From NCBI GenBank assembly GCA_036925085.1, contig JAUPFP010000001.1:13712854-13776853 (forward strand): a DNA stretch of 64,000 bases, written 5' to 3'. Positions 10,701 to 16,966 of the stretch are shown here, piece by piece. A program made the position numbers and the translations under genes. Source of the DNA: Brachycybe producta. Its lineage: Eukaryota > Arthropoda > Diplopoda > Playtdesmida > Andrognathidae. Below the pieces are notes generated by a model. It saw nothing but the letters and a program-made list of their open reading frames with translations. It had not been told where the DNA came from and did not search any database. Each line of letters opens with the position of its first letter. Position 1 is the first letter of the stretch.

Positions 10701-10726
10701 TCAACCTAATAGCAGGGTTAAACTAG
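7703..10726 (+). CDS. gag: Gag polyprotein of element A with two repeat blocks
   Basis: This is the 1007-residue structural protein of an LTR retrotransposon, expected to form the particle and bind RNA. The first ATG after the primer-binding region is used. Residues 1-190 are Ser/Gln/Thr-rich. About 190-355 hold 18-residue repeats around NFWRENLNSHQ. About 440-620 hold 19-residue repeats around QPGPHMQ. About 670-860 form the capsid-like domain (LKPFTGRGQVTAFLEKFEA, then DDAWDWLS and LREALHPTM). A zinc knuckle, CFRCYKMGHFSRNC, is at about 945-958. The ORF ends at TAG 10724-10726, directly behind a GTTAAAC heptamer, and the protease frame is -1. It is much longer than usual Ty3/gypsy Gags because of the repeats, and is intact. 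Confidence 0.9.
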   Translation: MYVNNNNTRPPDGDSVGERVIFNPRTTRNPLISLRQPQEMDRHHHPELDTGFDTPSMEDNVSNQFIESQSMTPQNLQLGGSSSFGITEKMRMPTELIYTTSCSTLTTEHIRPSCESLSLHTSFGISNEGAAGGFLQQDTPTQTPVESAEMGGIDVPLAASALMVTSDSSSPRQARQSVSCPPLTVQTQLTSHAHEIGRENSNSHSLPIQTTQSFGRQNLNFYSLPSQLTSNFRRENLNQPPIQPIQNFWRENLNSHQPPTQPIQNFWRENLNSHQTPIQPMQNFWRENLNSHQLPMQPMQNFWRENADTLDPMSRSMATQQQPTQNFWRENLDSMNEMTNTSLIQSTQPEIWRENQTTVPHYMLPQRTRLPHTQAQRIQHHMTSYSQSQDQTSTGTVPMADGGIRYQPWGGVRSGEGGLNTCDATAGFSHSQLTHVQSPHSSMPGPHMQAPTYTQPMQMQSQPGPHIPESIYTQNMQMQFQPGPHMQVSSCTQPVQMQTQPGPHMQVSSCTQPVQMQTQPGPHMQVSSCTQPVQMQTQPGSHMQVSSCTQPVHAQSQPGPHIQAPSYTQPVHGQSQPGPHIQAPSYTQPVHVQSQPGPHMQPVHVQPQHLSTPGSHSQAPWCTQSESQQPLAHVRGTVEGAVYHRPSEGRPAGEDSTMGNSQGRGGLPMRNTNELSIEELNKRYGHRHPLDHLKPFTGRGQVTAFLEKFEAIAALHEWTPNHRYFYITTCVKDDAWDWLSRTRHRNPGLDWWGLKDKMMEEFGRPGENLLLSKDLKKLKQEDGEPTPNFIRKFLKVSEKLYPDMSDDLRIGQLREALHPTMSRAVEAASGANLKAFIDYAVNIECTLYLAGKWNLRREEDEEVERSSSLARNTNRTHISQRTHSTSNNSSDSATDTSGAPTTWTDRTGPAQSDRGARAAPSDTRKRPAPDQKKVDETKAKCFRCYKMGHFSRNCPDRKKVNELTNECQNEVYSVDIVVASSGVELAVIYLGDQVSYVPLVNLIAGLN
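8292..8765 (+). repeat. Coding array with eight perfect GGCGGGAAA sites
   Basis: GGCGGGAAA occurs at 8292, 8400, 8448, 8502, 8556, 8610, 8685 and 8757, with a variant GGCGGCAAA at 8346. Steps are mostly exactly 54 bp (18 codons). Most copies sit in TTTTTGGCGGGAAAAT, which contains the E2F/DP consensus TTTGGCGGGAAA. The same DNA codes for the NFWREN repeats of Gag. Confidence 0.85.
9022..9510 (+). repeat. 57-bp coding tandem repeats in gag
   Basis: A unit beginning CAGCCGGGACCCCACATGCA recurs about nine times, mostly 57 bp apart (19 codons, QPGPHMQ core). Several neighbouring copies are nearly identical, so the array is recently homogenised. Hydrophobic or proline-rich translations in the other frames over this region are by-products. 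Confidence 0.85.
10717..10723 (+). promoter_or_regulatory. Candidate -1 ribosomal frameshift site GTTAAAC
   Basis: In the gag frame the codons read G-TTA-AAC and then TAG. GTTAAAC is a known -1 slippery heptamer type (equine arteritis virus uses it). The protease frame is exactly -1 and is open from 10645, so a slip here would bypass the stop and give a Gag-protease fusion. No downstream pseudoknot was worked out. Confidence 0.55.
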
Positions 10727-10731
10727 GGGAG

Positions 10732-11871
10732 GTGAAGACAGAGGGGGAACCTTCACCTGGCGAGAATATTGGACCCCCAACAGAGGAAAATTCTGAGGAA
10801 TCTGAGGAGGGAAGTGATACGTCAACTGATATAGCTATCATTGAAGCCATAAAGGTCATGAATAAATGGACAGCAGACGATCTACTGGTGTGGTATGACA
10901 TGTTGCAAGCCTACAAGGAGAATTGCTACCAAAACGGAAGTCGTGAAGCCTATTTAGAGACATCTATGAATAGTGCAAACTGTCTTGCCACCAGGAAGGC
11001 AGGAAGAGATCCGACAAAGGGCAGAGCCTGCTGCCGCAAGGTAATGAGCGAAATATGGGAATTCGTTAAGAAACAGTGCGTGCCAAAGGAAATCGGAGAC
11101 TTTGATGAAGAGGAAGGATCGCCCAGGATCACAGTAACCATCAACCAAAAGGAAGTTCGGCTGCTGGTGGATTCTGGAGCCTTCACCAGTGTCTTGTCCG
11201 AATCCTTAGTAAAGGAGATGGGTTGGGCGGTGGAGCCAGTCTCCACCACTCCCACAGTTGGAGTTGTGGGAGGCAGCCGACTCGACGTAAAGGGCCAAGT
11301 GATCGCCACCGTTGAAGTAGGAGGAAAATCTGTAAGGGCCTGCTTCATAATTATCGGAGGAAAACGAGAGGCCATCATGGGGCGAGACCTTGGTGGGGCA
11401 CTACATCTCATCGTCGAAATGAGGTCCAATAAAGTGTACTTCAGTGAAGCCATGTTGAATGAAAAAGTCTACAAACGATGCGTAGAAAGCTATATAAGAA
11501 GTGCTATCCAGGAGGGAGAAAAGAGCACTGCTACGGGAGTAACCGGGAAGACAACCAAGCAAGAGGCTGAAGTGAAAGAACTTTTTGATTTAAGGGATAT
11601 ACGAGCCTTATGCCCCACTACTGCCATAGCCCTACCGCTGAAACAACTCGGATACAATGAAGTAGAAGCCGCCAACGAGCTCACATCCAATGACGTAATC
11701 TTTGGAGTAAATGACAAGATATGCGAATTGGGGAATAAAGATAGATGGGGAGGAACTGTAAGCGACTGCGTAAACATTGTCCACATGCATCCATACCATC
11801 AGTGTAGGGAGAATGTGCCCAATGTAGTTGGGGGAATGACATGCTGGATAATCCTCAGGGTTCTTCAGTAA
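10732..11871 (+). CDS. pro: Retropepsin (aspartic protease) of element A
   Basis: This is the protease that would cut Gag. The frame opens at 10645, overlaps the gag end by about 80 bp in the -1 frame, and begins with an acidic linker. About residues 40-60 form a conserved block (NKWTADDLLVWYDML) shared with elements B and C. A Cys-rich linker follows (GRACCRKV). The catalytic motif LLVDSGAFTSVL lies at about 145-156 and the flap/second-lobe motif AIMGRDLGG at about 215-223. The last 120 residues have no family match that I can see. The catalytic triplet is DSG, while element B has DTG. There is no ATG at the start, in keeping with production by frameshift. The ORF ends without running into any polymerase. 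Confidence 0.85.
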   Translation: MKTEGEPSPGENIGPPTEENSEESEEGSDTSTDIAIIEAIKVMNKWTADDLLVWYDMLQAYKENCYQNGSREAYLETSMNSANCLATRKAGRDPTKGRACCRKVMSEIWEFVKKQCVPKEIGDFDEEEGSPRITVTINQKEVRLLVDSGAFTSVLSESLVKEMGWAVEPVSTTPTVGVVGGSRLDVKGQVIATVEVGGKSVRACFIIIGGKREAIMGRDLGGALHLIVEMRSNKVYFSEAMLNEKVYKRCVESYIRSAIQEGEKSTATGVTGKTTKQEAEVKELFDLRDIRALCPTTAIALPLKQLGYNEVEAANELTSNDVIFGVNDKICELGNKDRWGGTVSDCVNIVHMHPYHQCRENVPNVVGGMTCWIILRVLQ

Positions 11872-11969
11872 ATGAAAATGTCAAAAATAATGCGCCACAG
11901 ATTCTTAAACAATCTACAAAGAACATCTGAGAAGTAGATTTAAGATTATTCACTCCATTAAAAGAAGCT

Positions 11970-14819
11970 TTGAATATTAATATTTGGCCCACGAATGACA
12001 ACCAAATTGCAGGTGAAGAAATTAATTTGCTTCGTTTAGAGGAAAACTCTCAAGAAAAAGCAAGGATAATATTCAAAATTTCGAAATCACCGCCAAAAAC
12101 TTCATCTCAGAACTATCTTCAATCCTTTGTAAAAGAACGATACGGATTCAGGCAAAGGAATCCATCTGACGACAGAGGAGTTCTTGAGAAAAGTAGCAAT
12201 GAGGTGCGAGAAAAGAAGTTCCAACGTGGAAGGATACAACAACAACTCCACGTGTTTAACACGCATGGAGTTGGATTGAGCATCGATGGAAAAACACCGG
12301 TGGCGCAGGAATACGCCTCATCTCTACATAAAGAATTAGTGCCGATCAAGACGCCATTCTACTTTCGGTACCCGAACTGTGGAGTGGTTTGTTTCGTCTT
12401 TGCGGAAACTCTTTGTCTTTGTTTAAAAACGAGCAAAATTTGGATTGTCGTGAGTGAGTCTTCAAATTACAAAAAGAACTTTGCGGAAAACTTTACCATC
12501 AGTGGAAATATCATCCAACAAGTTTATTTTCTATCGCGAAGTTTTCTGTTCTCAGAACAGGGTGTGGCAAGTTTGCTTTTAACTGTGCGGCGGTATACGT
12601 CAAATTCACTTCCTGAATACGCGAATTCAACGAAGCTCATTCGGATTGGGGAATTAACTGAGAAAACATCGAACTTCCAGAGGGAAGAGGAACGGTTCTC
12701 TAGTGTGCATCCTAAAAGTGTGCAGCTTGGTTCAAGGACAACATTCAAGGGTTCGCCTCCCAAAGTCAACCAGGAAGTAATACACCAAAGAACTGGTAAC
12801 GGAAGCCTAATATCGATTTTAAAAGCAACGACTCAAATTAACCAAAAGATGAGTCGTAGTCAACGATACTCTGGTCGGGATCGAGACCGATCTGGGAAAG
12901 ATTGGCGACTTCCGGGCTCCGAAGGTCGCCGATCCAACCCAGGTTGGGATCGATTACGATCTGGGAATCAAAGAGTTAGGGTGCAGGAGATGCCCTCTTC
13001 AATCCGACCGATGCGATTAGAGGAATCCAAGCATGTTTACGAGGAAAGAGAAGATCGGATCGATGTTTCTACAATGGCCTTGGGGATGACGAGGGAATTC
13101 CGGGAATCACTCCATCCCTGTAACGGATTCATCCCTGGCGGAGCAGCTCCTCCAGGATGGGGAAAAGGCCGACAAGACGATCAACTCACAGATCTGGAAT
13201 TAGAAAGGGTGCTAAAGAAGCACGCGCTGGCCGAACGAGTGCAGTATGTCCGCAACGTTTACGAGCTTAGGGAAGCTTGGGGAGAACAGGAGGAGGAGGG
13301 TTCTTCGGGGACCAAAGAACCTGCCCCTTCAGTTGTTCCTGATGGAGAGATCGAAAAGATTGTACCGAAAGAGACCATCGGAACCGAACTACAAGTAACT
13401 ACCGAGAGTGGATCAGTCATTGGCGCTGGAACCGAAGCCATCAGGAAGACTTCAACGCAAACAAGAAGGGAAGCAGGCTCCATCACTGCCGATAGCAAGG
13501 GGCCCCTTCAGAGAGATCGAAGTGAACCTGGGCGGACCAAAACCCAAAAGAGACGGGCAAATCGACAAAAGAAGAAGGAGCTGGTGAAAAGAACGTCTCC
13601 ACCACCTGTCGCTTCAGAGGCAACAGCCTCGGCCAAGGACCCCGAACGAGAGAAGTTCAAGGCTCAAGTAAAAGAACTCCGAGCTGTTTGTCGGGAGACC
13701 CGGAATGCTGGAGTTACCCTGCCGAAGTTATTGGAGGATCCTAAGGAGCCGACGGAAGTACTTATTGAACTACCGGATGAGGATATCGTGATGAGGGAAG
13801 CTCCTCCATTAAGCCAAGAGGGGTCAGCAGAAGTTTCATCGGAGGGAGAAGAACCAATGGATTTGGATACATCAGGACCTTCCGGAAAAAGGGCTCCATC
13901 TCCGATTAATTCGGATGTGCACCCAAGGAAGAAGAAAAACAAGAAACATCCGTGTCACCTGGATCGTGACCAAGCCCGGGCCGTCCTTTTCAGGGCCAAG
14001 AAGGCTGGGTTCGTATTGACGTACCGGAGAATAGGGGAGGAGACTCCAGTGGAGACTCCTGTCATCCAAAGGAAGGATAGTTCGACCGCCACTGAGGGGA
14101 GCGAGGAGGCTCAACCGGATCCGTTTAGAGAGTATGCCATTCGAGCCACTGGGTCTCGCCAGACACCACCTCCTGTTATACCCTTCGATAAGGATCTGCC
14201 TGAGGATCACCATCTACAGCGACATCGATTACCGATTCGAGGGAAGGAGGCGGCATTTGGGGCGGACGCTGTTCTGAAAGCCGCTGACTCTCCTCGGAGA
14301 CGCTGTCCTCTACGTCGGACCACTGTCAGCGAGCTGCTGCTAAACAACAGATGGGTTGTCTGGCAGCAGGACACCAAAGCAACAGGGACGCTCTATTTGG
14401 GGTTGTACGACCTTGAGGAGTCGACTCCGAAACTACTTCCTCCGGCAGCACCGAAACGGTTCGTCGTCAACATCACTGTCTGTGGCAAGTTGGCAACCGC
14501 CATCATCTTTCCCGGATGTCACATCGTGGAAGTATTTTACTTCCCCGGGGAAGTGACCCTGCCAGCCTATAAGGTCAGCCTGCGACAATTTTGTGCTGCT
14601 AACTTCCAAAGAGGACAATTCGAGAAATATAGCGTGCAAGGAATCCGACTCCGGGACACCGAGGAGAAACTTCAGCCAGCCATACTATTCGACGCGGTGT
14701 TGTGTCATCTACAGCAAACTGGCAACACCCGGAGACATCTTTCGGACACAAAGATTAATGACCTCTTCCGACGGGACCTGAGGGGAAGGACCGAAAAATG
14801 GTTGGAGCCGGAACATTAA
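11970..14819 (+). CDS. ORF3 of element A: unknown protein conserved in RT-less LTR elements
   Basis: The function is not recognised. The frame is open for 949 codons; the first ATG is at 12849 (MSRSQRYSGRD), which matches the MSGRG start of ORF3 in element B, so the 656-residue form from 12849 may be the real product. Visible parts, numbered from 12849: an Arg/Gly/Ser-rich start; block 1 at about 77-140 (MALGMTREFRESLHP, then IPGGAAPPGWGKG and a helical stretch); a Glu/Thr-rich linker; a basic cluster; block 2 at about 260-300 (REKFKAQVKELRAVCRE); an acidic stretch (LPDEDIVM); a lysine cluster; and a C-terminal domain of about 170 residues from LLLNNRWVVWQQ to DLFRRDLRGR. There is no signal peptide or membrane segment after 12849, and no RT, RNase H, integrase or zinc-finger motif. 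B, C and D carry broken relatives. Confidence 0.8.
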   Translation: MNINIWPTNDNQIAGEEINLLRLEENSQEKARIIFKISKSPPKTSSQNYLQSFVKERYGFRQRNPSDDRGVLEKSSNEVREKKFQRGRIQQQLHVFNTHGVGLSIDGKTPVAQEYASSLHKELVPIKTPFYFRYPNCGVVCFVFAETLCLCLKTSKIWIVVSESSNYKKNFAENFTISGNIIQQVYFLSRSFLFSEQGVASLLLTVRRYTSNSLPEYANSTKLIRIGELTEKTSNFQREEERFSSVHPKSVQLGSRTTFKGSPPKVNQEVIHQRTGNGSLISILKATTQINQKMSRSQRYSGRDRDRSGKDWRLPGSEGRRSNPGWDRLRSGNQRVRVQEMPSSIRPMRLEESKHVYEEREDRIDVSTMALGMTREFRESLHPCNGFIPGGAAPPGWGKGRQDDQLTDLELERVLKKHALAERVQYVRNVYELREAWGEQEEEGSSGTKEPAPSVVPDGEIEKIVPKETIGTELQVTTESGSVIGAGTEAIRKTSTQTRREAGSITADSKGPLQRDRSEPGRTKTQKRRANRQKKKELVKRTSPPPVASEATASAKDPEREKFKAQVKELRAVCRETRNAGVTLPKLLEDPKEPTEVLIELPDEDIVMREAPPLSQEGSAEVSSEGEEPMDLDTSGPSGKRAPSPINSDVHPRKKKNKKHPCHLDRDQARAVLFRAKKAGFVLTYRRIGEETPVETPVIQRKDSSTATEGSEEAQPDPFREYAIRATGSRQTPPPVIPFDKDLPEDHHLQRHRLPIRGKEAAFGADAVLKAADSPRRRCPLRRTTVSELLLNNRWVVWQQDTKATGTLYLGLYDLEESTPKLLPPAAPKRFVVNITVCGKLATAIIFPGCHIVEVFYFPGEVTLPAYKVSLRQFCAANFQRGQFEKYSVQGIRLRDTEEKLQPAILFDAVLCHLQQTGNTRRHLSDTKINDLFRRDLRGRTEKWLEPEH

Positions 14820-15820
14820 AAAAAAAAAAACTTTTTATGGATGTGACACGAAGATAATTGATCTCAAGCAACTGGTCTAGAAGATATACTCGTTTTTCTT
14901 TACTTGTCAGTTATATGTAAAAAAAAATAATAATAATAATAATAATAATCTTTCCATTTCAGGATCTCAGGAAGGAGAAAAACAATTTCTAGTTAAAAGT
15001 TATAATTAATTCACTATTGCATTGGGAGGGAGCAAGTTCTTTTGTTAAAATGTAACTTTTCTTTACTCTCATTCTTAAAGGGGAAAAAAAATAATATAAA
15101 AGATAACAAATCTTTTAAAAAGAAACCAAAAGAAACCAAGTAAATCGTTTTTCTCGTTTCTAGAAAAAAGTTTTGTTTCAATTTAATTTGAAAAGGGGTT
15201 ACATTTCATAGAATTGCTGATCGCTAGTCAGGAGAATTTGTTTTTAAAGTCATCTCATATATCGCAATTTGCTTTTATTCGTTTGTCTTGTTAAAAAAAA
15301 AATAATATATATATAATATTCACTATAGGCACTTTCTTTCCCTCAGAAAGACTTTGAGGGGATAATCGATACATTCGTGCCTTAACTTTGTTTGTTTTGT
15401 TAAAGAAAAAAATTGAGACAAGTCCATGGTTACTGTTTTTGTTTTAAAAAAAAAAATAATATGTAAATTTTATTCGTTGAAATTACAAGTTGACTCTTAA
15501 AAAAAATGGATTCTAGCCAGGTGTGGGCCAGGGATGGTGGTAACCATTAGCCCAGGCCCTGTCTGACCGGGTTCCACTCGAAAAAGAGAATATCTGTAAA
15601 AAAAAAAGTGTGTTAATTATTGTTTGTGTCTCCCAGGGTTAGGAATCCGGAAATTTGCCTGATATTCCAATTCATTGTTCATTCCAAAAACAATCATCAA
15701 CCTGTGATAGCTTTTTCTCTTCCTTTCTGTTTTTTTTGGGGGTTATAATAATAACGAAACGCAATATATTCTACATGTAAATCGAAGCTCGGGGACGTGC
15801 TTCGCTTTAGTTGGGGGGAA
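14820..15820 (+). other. 3' noncoding region and polypurine tract of element A
   Basis: About 1 kb of A/T-rich DNA with several short poly-A runs and no ORF. A TCTTTCCATTTCAG run at 14949-14962 resembles a 3' splice site. The last ten bases, TTGGGGGGAA (15811-15820), are the polypurine tract next to the 3' LTR. Confidence 0.7.
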
Positions 15821-16390
15821 TGTGACGGGGTGATATTTTACTCACCTTTTCCACAAAATGGAATCGTCCTATCATCAATACACCTCTTGTACTCGCTGAG
15901 ATGGATAACTATATCCATCTCTCTCTCTGTTTCCTTTCTCTCTTCTGCGTCCGCGTGAGTGTGATCTATGACGTCACTTCCGCGGGATTGGAATATTCTG
16001 GAGCCTCGTGTTTGGAAACGTCCCCGTAGAATGGGGGCGTGGTCAAACACGAGGGTATAAAAGGCGCGATGTTCAAATCTCGCGGTTCTTTCTTTGCTTA
16101 TATGACGCTCATGCAGACGCTCTATAAGCCATCTGCTTTCTGTCCGAGAGGACCGCTTATTTTCTACCGCCAATTGTAAATATAATCGTTCACCATCCTC
16201 TGTACCCTTCCTTCTGAGGAGACACAAACTATCATATGTTTGTTTGCAGAATAAATATTTCATTTATTCTGCATTTAGTTTCCTTATTCTTCCATCATTT
16301 TAACAACGATCGGCCATTTTATTGGGTTGCCTTCCGTGCTCTTTTGTGGCAATTATCTGAGCCCCAGAATCGAAAACCCGTACTGTCACA
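15821..16390 (+). repeat. 3' LTR of element A
   Basis: It is 570 bp and the same as 7060-7628 except for one extra G in the GGGGG run near 16034 and a G-to-A change near 16131. The flanking TATA after 16390 matches the TATA before 7060. Confidence 0.93.
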
Positions 16391-16397
16391 TATATAA

Positions 16398-16440
<43 letters not shown>
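16391..16440. repeat. TA microsatellite, continuation of the insertion site
   Basis: A nearly pure (TA)n run that continues the repeat seen before 7060. Confidence 0.8.
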
Positions 16441-16443
<3 letters not shown>

Positions 16444-16526
16444 AAACAATCAGTCCAGGAGCGATCCTGGCTCACTTAGCAATATCCTGCCTCGGGTCAC
16501 CTTTTGAGTCTTGGGTCTATTTCTCT

Positions 16527-16966
16527 CCCAGTTCCCGCCTAAACCATAGCCTGGGGGTAAACAACTCCTGCTTGTCCCTCCCTTCTCTCTGACTCACACT
16601 TCTGACGCATATCGAAGTGGCAAAGTAATACACTTAGGACCATGGTCACTTGGACCTGGTTACACCTCGTAGGTGTACACAGGTCCAAGGTATAAAAGGA
16701 CTGTGTTCCTCTTTGTCCCTGGTCCTTACTTTTGCTACTTTTGTATTATGTTGATTATTCCGTACCACATCTTGGGCATGAGGACGCACGTTTAATCTAA
16801 ACCATTCATTTTTATACTCTTGATGTTTCTGAGCAAAGATGAATAAAAGTGTTACAATGAGAAACTGCGTTTTCTTTATGTTTGGTAACTAATAACTTCT
16901 CTACCAAGGCCGGAGACACCATAGGGCAAGGAAGCATACGATCCTGAAGCAGCTACAGCATCTTCA
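16527..16966 (+). repeat. LTR-like repeat, copy 1 (partner 25131-25566)
   Basis: From TTCCCGCCTAAACC through AGCTACAGCATCTTC this matches 25131-25566 closely and in the same direction. It carries TATAAAA at 16691, set beside an inverted repeat of GGACCTG/CAGGTCC, and AATAAA at 16842. The 5' end is replaced by unrelated DNA from 16441. The match runs past the probable LTR end into the start of the element E ORF, where its ATG is changed to ATA (16921-16923). It flanks element B on the left, but because the match includes internal sequence I cannot say it is simply B's 5' LTR. Confidence 0.7.

Larger units (their letters stand above)
7060..16390 (+). mobile_element. Element A: complete LTR retrotransposon with gag, protease and ORF3 but no RT/IN
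   Basis: The boundaries are set by two direct LTRs of 569 and 570 bp that begin TGTGAC and end GTCACA. A primer-binding-like TGGTGGAGG follows the 5' LTR and a purine-rich TTGGGGGGAA precedes the 3' LTR. By eye the LTRs differ by one substitution and one inserted G, so the insertion is young. Inside are three long intact ORFs: Gag (7703-10726), retropepsin (10732-11871) and ORF3 (11970-14819). None contains a reverse transcriptase (no Y-x-D-D block), RNase H or integrase (no HHCC or DDE) domain, and the 1 kb after ORF3 is noncoding. Mobility must therefore rely on enzymes supplied by another element. Confidence 0.9.

Noticed and set aside
12119..14213. Several minus-strand frames of 68-113 codons across ORF3 of element A
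   Set aside because: Shadows of the long plus-strand ORF; no motif or start context.
14820..15820. Possible hidden reverse transcriptase after ORF3 in element A
   Set aside because: Checked for Y-x-D-D, RNase H and integrase motifs and for long frames; none present, and the stretch is A/T-rich with many stops.
15838..16263. 141-codon minus-strand frame, also seen at 7205-7501
   Set aside because: Antisense translation of the LTR; present only because the LTR is duplicated.
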